Origin: JBAZUK01 sp041661445
Lineage (GTDB): Bacteria; Chlamydiota; Chlamydiia; Chlamydiales; SM23-39
DNA: 64,000 nt
Direction of reading: 5' to 3'
Assembly: GCA_041661445.1 (NCBI GenBank)
Contig: JBAZUK010000001.1
Coordinates: forward strand, 248,001-312,000
Part shown: positions 24,142-32,886 of the stretch, one piece after another
How the letters are laid out: each line of letters opens with the position of its first letter
How positions within the stretch are numbered: position 1 is the first letter of the stretch
Notes under the pieces: generated by a model
What the model was told of the DNA's origin: nothing
The model's input: the letters and a program-made list of their open reading frames with translations, nothing else
Database searches by the model: none
Translations under genes and position numbers: made by a program

Positions 24142-26019
24142 TTATTTATTAAATATTTGATCTATAGCACCTTCAAAGGGTTCCAAGATTTTTTCTTTTG
24201 AAGGCATATTTAATTCCTTATCATCTCCATCCTTTAAAGATAAAATTTCTAAGTGCTGATTCTTGAAAATTTCTTTTTTGTTTTTAAATTTTAAGGTTAA
24301 TTTTTCATTTTCAGAGTGAATGAAAAATTCATAAGGAGTTCTAGATCCATTGTATCTGGTTGTAACGACATAGTTAAATTTCTGGGGTTCATATATAGAT
24401 TCACCTGATAGAATTTCACCATAAAGGTTTTTTCCTATAATGTAATCGAGGATGCTAGGAAAAACGTTCATATGGGAGATGAGCTTTCTTTTAGGGATAA
24501 CTCTATCATTTTTGCCCATTTTTAATAGAATTGGAATGTTGGTTTGGACTGCAGATAAATGCGAAGCATGAAAAAGGTGACCTTCTTCATAAAATTCTTC
24601 ACCATGGTCCCCAACGACAATAATAATCGAATCATCCCAAAGATTCTTTTCTTTTAGTTTATCAAAAAAAGAGCTTAAAAGAGAATCTACGAAATTTATA
24701 GAGTTTTTATATCTGTTTATTATAAGTGAGATATTGTCTTTGGAAGCATAAGCATTCATATACTCAACATCAGCAATAGGCTTAAACTTTATTTCAAAAT
24801 CTTTTGGCCAGCTATATAAAAAATGAGTTGAGTCAAGAAAGCCTATATATACATTCTGATCTGTTTCTAAAGCTTTTTCCATGGCAAAAATTGCGTTTTT
24901 ATCGGAATCGCAAGGTTCAATCGGGCTATAATGCGGATATAAGTTAAAAGAATTCGTAAGATGATTGTTTTTGCCGAATAAAAGGTCCTTCATTGCATAA
25001 TATTTTAGTTCAGGAGAAGAGAATACATTAATTTTATAACCCATTTTTTTTAGAATATTCAGTCCCACTGCGCCTGATTGCCAATTCTTATCTTTGTAAT
25101 ATTTCCAGAGATATGGAAAGTCAGAATAAAATAACGAGAACCACGAGATGGGAGTAGCATTGGCATTGGCCAGGGACTTTTCGAAACTGATATTTTCATT
25201 TTTAAATTTAAATAGATTGGGGGCTATATCTTTTGTAATAAAATCGTTTCTCAAGCTCTCTATTACGAAAATGTAAATATTTGGTTTTTTTTCGATCTGT
25301 GGATTCTTTTCATCAATAATTCTTAATACATCCTCTTCTTTCATAGGTTTTTTTAAAGTCATCGTCTGATCAATTGTTAAAATATTAGGCTGAACAAATG
25401 TTATTTTCCATGGCAACATTCTTGATAAACCCGCATAGAGATTTGGATTTATTGTAGAAGAAGCTTTGAAATCCCATATGAGCAGTGCAAGGGGAATGCA
25501 AAAAAATATCTGAATAAAATGATCATGATGTAAAGGTAGTTTTCTTTTCTTAGAAATTTTATCGCATATTTTATAAATCCCAAGTCCGATAAAAGGCAAA
25601 AACATTGCTATGATTCCAAATATTATCCATGCAAAAAAAGGTATTCCGGTAGCATGAAGCATTTCTATAAAATTTTCCAAGCTTTCATCTAAAACTAAAT
25701 CCAAGCCTTCCCAAAACGACATATCCATTATTTTTAACATTACAAAATCAATAATATGGGATATAGAAAGAATGAAAAAAAGGCTTAGGAAGATTTTATA
25801 AACAAAACCAGGAAGTTTTTTCTTAATAAACCAGCCGGCTAGCGCTAAAATAAATATTTCCAGGATTGTCTGCCCATATGCATATATTAAAAAAAATGCT
25901 TTCGGATAAAGAGGGGAGGGTTTGATTTCCAGAACTTCTAATGAGGCAATAATAATGCTGATCACTAAAAAAATTCCAAAAAATATATAATTTATATCTA
26001 TATGATTCTTTTTATCCAT
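24142..26019 (-). CDS. Membrane sulfatase/phosphotransferase-like protein, copy 2
   Basis: 625 residues, paralog of the copy at 20666-22525 along the whole length: five N-terminal membrane segments, PNIYIFVIESLRNDFITKDI, the nucleophile region ANATPISWFSLFYSD (Thr at the catalytic site), LGFLDSTHFLYSWPKDFE-like block, and VVGDHGEEFYEEGHLFHASHL with the metal ligands. Copy 1 has Ser where this copy has Thr, which might alter activity. Like YejM/EptA-type enzymes it is predicted to work in the periplasm on envelope lipids or glycans. Stop codon abuts that of the TrxB-Trx fusion. Confidence 0.78.
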   Translation of the reverse strand: MDKKNHIDINYIFFGIFLVISIIIASLEVLEIKPSPLYPKAFFLIYAYGQTILEIFILALAGWFIKKKLPGFVYKIFLSLFFILSISHIIDFVMLKIMDMSFWEGLDLVLDESLENFIEMLHATGIPFFAWIIFGIIAMFLPFIGLGIYKICDKISKKRKLPLHHDHFIQIFFCIPLALLIWDFKASSTINPNLYAGLSRMLPWKITFVQPNILTIDQTMTLKKPMKEEDVLRIIDEKNPQIEKKPNIYIFVIESLRNDFITKDIAPNLFKFKNENISFEKSLANANATPISWFSLFYSDFPYLWKYYKDKNWQSGAVGLNILKKMGYKINVFSSPELKYYAMKDLLFGKNNHLTNSFNLYPHYSPIEPCDSDKNAIFAMEKALETDQNVYIGFLDSTHFLYSWPKDFEIKFKPIADVEYMNAYASKDNISLIINRYKNSINFVDSLLSSFFDKLKEKNLWDDSIIIVVGDHGEEFYEEGHLFHASHLSAVQTNIPILLKMGKNDRVIPKRKLISHMNVFPSILDYIIGKNLYGEILSGESIYEPQKFNYVVTTRYNGSRTPYEFFIHSENEKLTLKFKNKKEIFKNQHLEILSLKDGDDKELNMPSKEKILEPFEGAIDQIFNK

Positions 26020-26197
26020 AATTTCTTTATATAAACCTTTTTATTTTTTTTTAATAAGCAAAATTATTTTTTTGTTTTACTAATAATTTTATCAATAGCC
26101 TATTTTTTTGAAGGAATCAAGAACAATTAGATAAGATTTAAAGTAGAACTATTATATCTTCATGAGATATATTGTATACTTTCATGGATGAAAAATT

Positions 26198-26878
26198 ATG
26201 AAATGGATTAAAGATTTTAACCTCTTCTTATTCGATTTGGACGGTCTGTTGGTCAATACGGAAGTTATTCATTTTCAGGCTTACGTTAATATGCTTCGAA
26301 GAAGAGGATATAATTTAGATTGGACATTTTTAAGGTTCTGCGAAGTTGCTCATTTCGATGATGATAGTCTTAAAGAAGGAGTATATTCAAAATTCCCTAA
26401 TCTGTATGAAGAAGAACCAAACTGGAATGTCTTAAAAAAAGAAAAAAACGATAACTATCTAGACCTTTTAAAATCCAGTAAGGTAGATCTTATGAAAGGC
26501 GTAGAAGCTTTATTAAACTGTTTGAAAAAGGAAAATAAAAAGCTTTGTGTTGTTACGAATTCCTCAAAACCAATGACAGATATGATCATTGCAAAACAAC
26601 ATTTACTTAAAACTATACCCCATTGGATAACAAGAGAAGATTATTTGCTCCCTAAACCTAATCCTGATGGATATCTTCATGCAATCAGCTTACATGGGGA
26701 AGCCGGAGACAGAATAATTGGATTTGAAGATTCTTTAAGAGGTCTTAGCGCTCTTCATCAAACCCCTGCACAATGTGTTTTGATAGGAAATATTACAGAC
26801 CCTAAAAGCAAAGCAATGATCCCAAGTGATGCATTTCACTTTGAAACATTTGATGACATCCCCGATAAATTGTTATAA
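26198..26878 (+). CDS. HAD family phosphatase (phosphoglycolate phosphatase/beta-phosphoglucomutase-like)
   Basis: 226 residues. Motif I LFLFDLDGLLVNTE supplies the DxD nucleophile pair; VVTNSS is motif II; KPNPDGY and FEDSLRGLSAL are motifs III and IV. The alpha-helical cap after motif I is the C1 type. In Chlamydia a related gene (CT464) neighbours truA (CT463), and the same adjacency is seen here. Its last 43 bases overlap the end of truA on the other strand. Substrate not determined. Confidence 0.88.
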   Translation: MKWIKDFNLFLFDLDGLLVNTEVIHFQAYVNMLRRRGYNLDWTFLRFCEVAHFDDDSLKEGVYSKFPNLYEEEPNWNVLKKEKNDNYLDLLKSSKVDLMKGVEALLNCLKKENKKLCVVTNSSKPMTDMIIAKQHLLKTIPHWITREDYLLPKPNPDGYLHAISLHGEAGDRIIGFEDSLRGLSALHQTPAQCVLIGNITDPKSKAMIPSDAFHFETFDDIPDKLL

Positions 26879-27615
26879 TTAACTTTGAAAAGGAATAAAC
26901 CCTGCGGTTCAGCCGGAGCCGAGGCCTTCCGTCTATCTTTAGCATTTAGTATTTTCTCAATGGAGTCCAAGGAGATTTTTTTAGATGATACGTCCAGCAG
27001 AGTTCCAACGATGTTCCTGACCATTTTATATAAAAAACCATCCGCCTCAAATTCCAAAATTATTTTATTTTCATTTTCTATGATATCTATTCTAAATATC
27101 GTTTTAATCGGTTTGTTTTTTGCGCATCCGGAATATTGCTTATTTGAAAAAGAAGAAAAATCATGCGTTCCAAGAAAATATGTAATAGCGTTTTTCATAA
27201 TTGTTAAATCAAGATCTTTATTAGGCGTGTATGAATAGTATCTTGTAAATGGATTTTGTATCTTATCTAATGAAATGTGGTATTGATAAATTTTAGATGT
27301 TGCAGAATATCTGGCATGAAAACTTATTGGAACTTCTTCAATTTCCGTAACTTTAATATCCTCACTTAAAAGGCAATTGAGCGAATATAAAAATTTTTTT
27401 TGATCAAAGTCTTTTGAATATGTAAAATGAGCTACTTGTCCAATAGCATGAACGCAGGCATCTGTTCTTCCTGATGCTGTTATTATAATATCTTCTTTTA
27501 AAATAATCTTTACGGCTTGTTGAATTTCTTCTTGTATAGTCTTTCTTTCATTCTGGATCTGCCAGCCGAAATATCTGGTTCCGTCATATGCAATAGTTAG
27601 CTTATATTTTCTCAT
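26836..27615 (-). CDS. truA: tRNA pseudouridine synthase A
   Basis: 259 residues. TruA makes pseudouridine at positions 38-40 of the tRNA anticodon arm. Marks: KLTIAYDGTRYFGWQIQ at the start, ASGRTDACVHAIGQVAHF with catalytic Asp52, FHARYSATSKIYQYHI, and FLYKMVRNIVGTLL near the C-terminus, all TruA signatures. Length is normal. Overlaps the convergent HAD gene by 43 bases. Confidence 0.95.
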   Translation of the reverse strand: MRKYKLTIAYDGTRYFGWQIQNERKTIQEEIQQAVKIILKEDIIITASGRTDACVHAIGQVAHFTYSKDFDQKKFLYSLNCLLSEDIKVTEIEEVPISFHARYSATSKIYQYHISLDKIQNPFTRYYSYTPNKDLDLTIMKNAITYFLGTHDFSSFSNKQYSGCAKNKPIKTIFRIDIIENENKIILEFEADGFLYKMVRNIVGTLLDVSSKKISLDSIEKILNAKDRRKASAPAEPQGLFLFKVNYNNLSGMSSNVSK

Positions 27616-27711
27616 AAAACTAAAAAAACTGTGTTTGAAGATAATATATTATAACAAATTATTAATTATTAAGCACAATATTGAAAATAAAAGAATAAAA
27701 TAGAAATAAAA

Positions 27712-27738
27712 AGCCCAAAGATATTAAATCTTCGGGCT
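27712..27738 (-). terminator. Rho-independent terminator of the SWIB gene
   Basis: AGCCCAAAGAT (27712-27722) pairs with ATCTTCGGGCT (27728-27738), 11 pairs with one G-U in the minus-strand RNA, loop ATTAA, followed on the minus strand by a T-rich tract. It starts 10 bases beyond the stop codon. Confidence 0.78.
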
Positions 27739-27748
27739 AAATAAATAA

Positions 27749-28009
27749 TTATGATAAATGTTTACTGACTAATTTTGTCATTTTGAACATATTGATTGGT
27801 TTTTTAGAACCAAAAACTTTTCCTAAAGCATCATCAGGAATAATGTTGCGTAGGTTTTTTGGGTCTTGTAATTTTTTCTTTTTGATATAAGCCCATAATT
27901 TTTTTGTTACTTCAGTTCTTGGCATTGGTCCTTTTCCAACCACTGCAGTAAGATCTTCGCTCACATTTAATGGTGCCATAAACTTTGACGGTGCTTTTCT
28001 TTTAGCCAT
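27749..28009 (-). CDS. SWIB/MDM2 domain protein
   Basis: 86 residues consisting of one SWIB (BAF60b) domain: FMAPLNVSEDLTAVVG, then MPRTEVTKKLWAYIKKKKLQ, DPKNLRNIIPDD and MFKMTKLVSKHL. This eukaryote-like chromatin domain is a known chlamydial peculiarity, found there both as a small protein (CT460, same size) and fused to topoisomerase I. It is thought to act in DNA compaction, but its function is not settled. Lies in the same truA-SWIB-prfB neighbourhood as in Chlamydia. Preceded by an AAGGAGAAA-like site. Confidence 0.93.
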   Translation of the reverse strand: MAKRKAPSKFMAPLNVSEDLTAVVGKGPMPRTEVTKKLWAYIKKKKLQDPKNLRNIIPDDALGKVFGSKKPINMFKMTKLVSKHLS

Positions 28010-28194
28010 ATTTTTTTTCTCCTTTGAAAGTAAGTTTAACTAAAATATATTCTCTAAATTAACTTTTTTATCTCTATAGCTATATTATAGTCAAAAGAAA
28101 TCTTTAATATTTTTTTTTAATATTTCTGAAAATTAATTGTTTTTTTTATAAAAAATTGCTTTAGGATATGTTTTGAAGGTGTTTTTTAAAAATT

Positions 28195-28224
28195 AAGACA
28201 GCAAGAAAAAAATCTTGCTGTCTT
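28195..28224 (-). terminator. Rho-independent terminator
   Basis: AAGACAGCAAGA (28195-28206) and TCTTGCTGTCTT (28213-28224) form 12 perfect pairs around a 6-base A loop, 8 bases beyond the stop of the minus-strand gene at 28233. A T-rich tract follows on that strand; A-rich on the other side, so it may act both ways. Confidence 0.82.
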
Positions 28225-28232
28225 AAAAAAAA

Positions 28233-28634
28233 TTAGATAGAAGTTTCTTCTTCTTGGAAGATTCTTGAAATTCCATATACTGCTAATGATACAATAACTC
28301 CCCCTGCAAATCCGATGCCTAGAGCTTTTTTGTTTTCACGGATATAGGTAATTGCAACAGAAGAATATTTTTTAGCAAAATCGATTCCATACTGGATGCC
28401 TTTTTTGCTAAAATCATATGCTGTTTTTACATATTCTTTTGAATTATTTAAATAATTTGGTAAATAATTTTGAAAGAATTCTTTAACTAGCAAAACTACT
28501 TTTTTTGCTAATTCATTAACATTGCCACTGGTTTTATTAAGAATGTTTTGTAGATTTTTAATAGTAGTAACACTACTATTATAAACAATATTTCCAGCAT
28601 TTGTTGCTGCTGATTTCAATGCATCTAAAGACAT
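28233..28634 (-). CDS. Hypothetical small membrane protein
   Basis: 133 residues. The first ~95 are amphipathic helices rich in Ser, Asn, Lys and Tyr (VNELAKKVVLLVKEFFQNYL, SKEYVKTAYDFSKKGIQYGI); one membrane segment, ALGIGFAGGVIVSLAVYGI, lies at about 104-122 near the C-terminus with a short acidic tail. Good AGGAGG-type site before the ATG. A tail-anchor or apolipoprotein/phasin-like layout is possible. No family recognised. It has its own terminator and a long upstream gap, so it looks like a single, probably well-expressed unit. Confidence 0.6.
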   Translation of the reverse strand: MSLDALKSAATNAGNIVYNSSVTTIKNLQNILNKTSGNVNELAKKVVLLVKEFFQNYLPNYLNNSKEYVKTAYDFSKKGIQYGIDFAKKYSSVAITYIRENKKALGIGFAGGVIVSLAVYGISRIFQEEETSI

Positions 28635-29057
28635 TAATTACCTCCTAAAAATTATTGTAATTTATAATAAAAGTAGCAGATATTATATCTTGAGACCTAT
28701 TTATGTAAAGAAAAGTTAGGCATTTCTAAATTTTTTTTTAATAAATTTAAAATTTAAGAAAAAAAATAATGCATAAGAAATTAAATGAACAAAAATTTGA
28801 TTGATTAAAAAAGATCTGAAAAAAATGAAAAAATACGATTTTTGGCTTAAGAAACAGATATCGGATCATTATAACTGCAGATTTTTCTAAAAAGTTAAAA
28901 ATCTGTAAAAAATAATTTTTGTTGATTTTTTGAAAAGATGGGCATTAAGTTTACTTGAATTAAATATATAAATAATTGGAAAATAGAATTTATGAATTAT
29001 GAGGTTTTTTAAACACCAAAAATTTGAAAAAGCAAAAAAAATCAAAAAAGAGGTTAT
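28635..29057. other. Intergenic region
   Basis: 423 very AT-rich bases between divergent genes. No open frame of note, tRNA-like fold or strong hairpin seen; it presumably holds the promoters of both flanking genes, but no convincing -35/-10 pair could be assigned. Confidence 0.5.
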
Positions 29058-29255
29058 ATGAAAAAAATGTTTATTTCATTAATTGCTTTATTAAGTTTTT
29101 TTTCTGTTAATTTTGTTATGGCAGAACAAAGAAAAGATCTTCTTACCCGCGAGTGCGAAAAGTTTATTGAAAAACAGATAGAAAGGGAAAAGAAACAAAA
29201 AGAAGAACAGCAGGAACATTCTGAAGATGATGTAGAAGATCAAGACGAAGAGTAA
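29058..29255 (+). CDS. Small secreted acidic protein
   Basis: 65 residues with a ribosome site AGAGG before ATG. Signal peptide MKKMFISLIALLSFFSVNFVMA is followed by a ~43-residue mature part that is almost entirely charged: a helical EKFIEKQIEREKKQKEEQQE section and a DDVEDQDEE tail. No cysteine after the signal except one in RECEKF. No family recognised. A stem-loop follows the stop, and prfB starts 131 bases later. Confidence 0.6.
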   Translation: MKKMFISLIALLSFFSVNFVMAEQRKDLLTRECEKFIEKQIEREKKQKEEQQEHSEDDVEDQDEE

Positions 29256-29263
29256 TGTTTAAC

Positions 29264-29288
29264 AAGCTTTAAAAAATATTTAAAGCTT
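29264..29288 (+). terminator. Possible terminator hairpin
   Basis: AAGCTTTAAA (29264-29273) pairs perfectly with TTTAAAGCTT (29279-29288) around AAATA. AT-rich stem and only a short T tract afterwards, so termination is uncertain. Confidence 0.4.
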
Positions 29289-29385
29289 TGGTTTAAAAGC
29301 TGCTTGGAAAGCATTTTAATAAAAAGAAATGCTGGCCTCGTAAATTTTATAATATTTTTAATTATCCGGTTTTTAAGGTGGAAAG

Positions 29386-30481
29386 ATGGTTTATAATATC
29401 AGTGAAAAGATGTTGGAGTTCTCCAAAAGAATTGAAGATATGCAGAGGTATCTTTGACATCGATAATAAAAAAAATGAATTAAATCTTTTTGAAAGCCAG
29501 ATGTCCAAGCCGAGTTTTTGGGATGATCAGGCCGAGGCTCAGAAAATTGTTCAAAAAGTTAATTCCCTTAAATCCTGGACTTCGCCGTTTGATGAAATAA
29601 AAATTAATTTTATCGCACTTAAAGAATTCATAGATGAAGCAACGGCTCAAAAAGATGAAACTTTATTAAATGAACTGACAGTTGAAATCGAAAATCTTGA
29701 AAAAAAATTAGGCGAGCTTGAAGTTAAAAAAATGCTTTCTTCAGAAATGGATGAAAAAAGCTGTTTCTTATCTATCAACGCAGGAGCAGGGGGAACTGAA
29801 TCCTGTGATTGGGTATTGATACTTAGCAGAATGTATGAACGATATGCGGTAAGACACAATTGGAAAATATTTGTTATCGATAAAGTCATGGGTGAGGTTG
29901 CAGGAATAAAAAGCATCACAATGAAGTTTGAAGGGCAGTTTGCTTATGGTCTTTGCAAGTCCGAGAAAGGGGTTCATAGGCTTGTCCGGATCTCTCCTTT
30001 TGATGCCAATAAGAGAAGACATACAAGTTTTGCTTCAGTTGATGTAACTCCGATTATTGACGATAATATTGACATCGAGATAAGACCACAAGATATCAGG
30101 GTAGATACCTTCCGCTCTTCAGGAGCAGGAGGACAGCATGTTAACGTTACTGATTCTGCGGTAAGGATTACGCATATTCCTACAAATATTGCAGTTTCGT
30201 GTCAAAGCGAAAGATCTCAGGTGCAAAATAAACAGACTTGTATGGAAATGCTAAAATCGAAATTATATGAAATAGAAATTGCACAAAGAGAAGAAAAGGT
30301 AAACAAACTGGGCGGGGAAAAAAAGAAAATCGAATGGGGATCTCAGATTAGAAGTTATGTTTTTCAGCCCTATACTCTGGTAAAAGACTCAAGAACAAAA
30401 TATGAAACTTTCAATGTAGCTGCTGTTTTAGATGGCGAAATTGATGGTTTTGTTAGTGCATATCTAAAGGAATTTTCATGA
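29386..30481 (+). CDS. prfB: Peptide chain release factor 2, read through a programmed +1 frameshift
   Basis: RF2 ends translation at UGA and UAA. The coding sequence is 29386-29454 joined to 29456-30481. The first frame starts at ATG 29386 (AAGGTGG upstream), reads MVYNISEKMLEFSKRIEDMQRYL and meets TGA at 29455; shifting +1 continues as DIDNKKNEL, the normal RF2 sequence. The opening in the second frame (GTG 29378) would give an N-terminus unlike any RF2. Later motifs: stop-codon recognition SPF in VRISPFDAN, and GGQ in RSSGAGGQHVNVTDSAVR, which triggers peptide release. Next genes overlap its stop, so GNAT genes are co-transcribed. In Chlamydia prfB also follows the SWIB gene. Confidence 0.95.
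29446..29458 (+). promoter_or_regulatory. RF2 autoregulatory +1 frameshift site
   Basis: AGG TAT CTT TGA C: the slippery CTT codon, in-frame TGA stop and following C are identical to the conserved bacterial prfB site, and AGAGG just upstream serves as the internal Shine-Dalgarno element. Low RF2 slows termination at TGA and favours the shift, giving negative feedback. Confidence 0.93.
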
Positions 30482-30975
30482 TGGATAAATTAGATATCCG
30501 GTATACGGAATTAAAGGATTTTGAATATCTTTTGACCTGGCTCAATGACCCGGATAATAATAAATGGTTCCCTTTTTCAACAAGTCAGGAGATCGAAGAA
30601 AGTGCAAAAAACTGGATAAATTTTTCAAGGTACAAGTCAAGTTTAACGGGCGTTGTCGATAATAAGGTATGCGCCATTGGGACTTTATTTTTAATGCCAT
30701 ATAGAAAACTTATTCATCATTGTATGTTTTATATGATAGTGGATAAAAAATACCGAAATCACGGAATCGGGTCAACTATGCTGAAAAATTTAATAAACCT
30801 TGGTCAAAATTATTTTAAACTGGAGTCAATATTTACCGAGGTATTTGAAAACTCTCCGATGATCCCTCTTCTGGAAAAATTTAAATTCAATCAATTTGCA
30901 AAACAGGAAAATTTTATAAAAATAGATGATAATCATTATTTAGCGAGGATCCTTTTTGATATATGGTTCAAGTAA
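30478..30975 (+). CDS. GNAT family N-acetyltransferase, tandem copy 1
   Basis: 165 residues, ATG overlapping the prfB stop (ATGATG). GNAT features: CAIGTLFLMPYRKLIHHCMFYMIV, DKKYRNHGIGSTMLKNLI (acetyl-CoA loop RNHGIG) and a C-terminal beta-alpha part with LEKFKFNQFAK. The usual Y-x-x-x-GF is weakened to LLEKFKF. Paralog of the next gene, with which it overlaps by 13 bases. In Chlamydia a single acetyltransferase gene (CT458) occupies this place between prfB and yebC. Acceptor unknown. Confidence 0.82.
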   Translation: MMDKLDIRYTELKDFEYLLTWLNDPDNNKWFPFSTSQEIEESAKNWINFSRYKSSLTGVVDNKVCAIGTLFLMPYRKLIHHCMFYMIVDKKYRNHGIGSTMLKNLINLGQNYFKLESIFTEVFENSPMIPLLEKFKFNQFAKQENFIKIDDNHYLARILFDIWFK

Positions 30976-31463
30976 GAAATTTAAAAATCAGGCTGTCTGA
31001 ACAAAGCGATGCTAAATATTTAACAAAATGGCTCTCTGATCCGGAGATTTTGAGATGGTTCCCGATGTGCAATGAGGCTGAGATAGAAGATGCCGTGAAA
31101 ATCTGGATGAGCTATACAAAATATAAAGCTGTGATTACAGCAGTTTGCGATAATGTTCCCTGCGGTATAGCCAACTTGTATGTCCAATCATTAAAAAAGC
31201 TTTCGCATCAAAGCCTTTTTGCCATAATTGTAGCAAAAGAATATAGGGGAGCAGGTGTAGGGACTGCGCTTATCAAAGAATTGATTCGTATGGGTAAAGA
31301 GGATTTTAAATTGGAGCTGCTGCATCTTGAGGTTTATGAAGGAAATCCGGCTCAGAGGCTTTATGAAAGGCTGGGATTTAAGGAATACGGCGTCCATAAA
31401 AAATTTCTAAAAGATTTAGATGGCAGGTATTACAATAAAATTCTGATGCAGAAAAAACTTTAA
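30963..31463 (+). CDS. GNAT family N-acetyltransferase, tandem copy 2
   Basis: 166 residues. Similar to copy 1 throughout (LTKWLSDPEILRWFP against LLTWLNDPDNNKWFP). The acetyl-CoA site is AKEYRGAGVGTALIKELI and the end has RLYERLGFKEYG, so the fold is complete. It looks like the better-preserved copy of a gene duplication. Located in the probable prfB-GNAT-GNAT-sprT-yebC operon. Confidence 0.85.
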   Translation: MVQVRNLKIRLSEQSDAKYLTKWLSDPEILRWFPMCNEAEIEDAVKIWMSYTKYKAVITAVCDNVPCGIANLYVQSLKKLSHQSLFAIIVAKEYRGAGVGTALIKELIRMGKEDFKLELLHLEVYEGNPAQRLYERLGFKEYGVHKKFLKDLDGRYYNKILMQKKL

Positions 31464-31513
31464 TGTAATGTATTTTCTGACATAAATTTTCACCAGTTTT
31501 TTAACTAAAAGAT

Positions 31514-32185
31514 ATGGATCTTAAAACTAAATTAGAAAACAGATTAAATTTAAAAGTAATTTTGAATTTTAAAGATTATAAATCTACTTATATAAAAATA
31601 GAAAAAAACAGATCCCAGATAAAAATTTTTTTGCATAGATTATTTGAAAATTCCCCAGAAGAAATAAATGAGGCCATTGTTAAATACTGCACGGAAAGAC
31701 ATACAGATGCCCATAGGATCCTTAAAACATATGCAAATGAATACTTTTCTAAAATAGACAATTCCCACAAGCTGGACAGACAAAAATTAATAACCTGCGG
31801 CACATGTTTTGATTTAAAACAGATTTATGATAATTTAAATATTTTCTATTTTGAGGATAAACTTAATTTAAATATTACATGGTTTGAAAAACCGAAGTAT
31901 GTAAAATTCTCTCATTTTACTTTTGGTACTTATAATAAAACCTTGAAATTAATAAAAATAAATAAGCTTATGGATAATTTAAATTTTCCTTTTTATTTTA
32001 TAAATTATATAGTCTATCATGAAATGCTACATAGCGTATGCGAAGAGAAAATAACTTTAAATGGACAAAGATTAATACATACAAAAGAGTTTAAAAGACT
32101 CGAGCAGAAGTTCGCTTATTATAAAGAAGCTTTAGCTTTTGAAAAAATATTTTTAAAAAAGGGCAGGAAGTATGTCAGGTCATAG
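31514..32185 (+). CDS. SprT-like/YgjP-type zinc metallopeptidase domain protein
   Basis: 223 residues. The zinc helix YHEMLHSVCEE (HExxH) lies at about 174-184, followed by a third histidine in RLIHTKEFKRLEQKF, the SprT-like arrangement. Upstream are YDNLNIFYFEDKLNL and the FGTYN segment also typical of that family (E. coli SprT, eukaryotic Spartan). Bacterial members are poorly characterised. Its stop overlaps the start of yebC by 14 bases, implying coupled translation. Confidence 0.78.
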   Translation: MDLKTKLENRLNLKVILNFKDYKSTYIKIEKNRSQIKIFLHRLFENSPEEINEAIVKYCTERHTDAHRILKTYANEYFSKIDNSHKLDRQKLITCGTCFDLKQIYDNLNIFYFEDKLNLNITWFEKPKYVKFSHFTFGTYNKTLKLIKINKLMDNLNFPFYFINYIVYHEMLHSVCEEKITLNGQRLIHTKEFKRLEQKFAYYKEALAFEKIFLKKGRKYVRS

Positions 32186-32876
32186 TAAATGGGCAAATAT
32201 AAAACACAGAAAAGAAAGGTCGGATAAAAAAAAGGGAAAGCTTTTTTCCAGGATTGCAAAAGAAATTATAACTGCTGTAAAACAAGGCGGAAGCGACCCT
32301 AAAAGCAACAGTAAGCTAAAAATTATTATTCAAAAAGCTAAAGATGCCAATTTACCAAATGATATTTTGGAAAGAAATATCAAGAAAGCCTCATCTAAGG
32401 AACAGGCAGATTATTTTGAAATGATGTATGAGCTTTATGGATATGGCGGTGTAGGTTTAATAGTCGAAATAATGACTGATAATAAAAATAGGATTTCTTC
32501 TGATATCCGAATTGCAACCAATAAATGCGGAGGGACTCTTGCAACTCCTGGAAGCGTAGCATTTAATTTCAAAAGAAAAGGAATTATCAAAGTTGAGAAA
32601 AAAAATGCTAATGAAGATGAGCTTTTTATGCTGGCATCTGAACTGGGAGCTGAAGATTTTCAGGTGGATGAAGAATATTTTACAATAAGTACTAAAGTTG
32701 AAGATTTACATAAAATTAAAGAAGGCATAAATCTTAATTGTGAAGCAACAATCGAGATGATTCCGAATAGTTTAATTGAATGTTCGGATGAAGATACTGA
32801 TTCTAATATCAAACTGATTGAATATTTGGAAAATCTAGATGATGTTGACGTTGTATATCATAATATGTCGGTATAA
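32172..32876 (+). CDS. yebC: YebC/PmpR family protein (TACO1-like)
   Basis: 234 residues. Starts MSGHSKWANIKHRKERSDKKKGKLFS, the family signature (positions 1-26), followed by AKDANLPNDILERNIKKAS and YELYGYGGVGLIVE-MTDNKNR. Members were described as transcription regulators; more recent work implicates them in relieving ribosome stalling at proline-rich stretches. Neighbours prfB and acetyltransferases suit a translation-linked locus. CT457 in Chlamydia has the same setting. Confidence 0.95.
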   Translation: MSGHSKWANIKHRKERSDKKKGKLFSRIAKEIITAVKQGGSDPKSNSKLKIIIQKAKDANLPNDILERNIKKASSKEQADYFEMMYELYGYGGVGLIVEIMTDNKNRISSDIRIATNKCGGTLATPGSVAFNFKRKGIIKVEKKNANEDELFMLASELGAEDFQVDEEYFTISTKVEDLHKIKEGINLNCEATIEMIPNSLIECSDEDTDSNIKLIEYLENLDDVDVVYHNMSV

Positions 32877-32886
32877 TTTGGTTTTT

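Noticed and set aside
29378..30481. prfB starting at GTG 29378 in a single frame
   Set aside because: The resulting N-terminus is unlike RF2, whereas ATG 29386 plus the CTT TGA C shift gives the family sequence.
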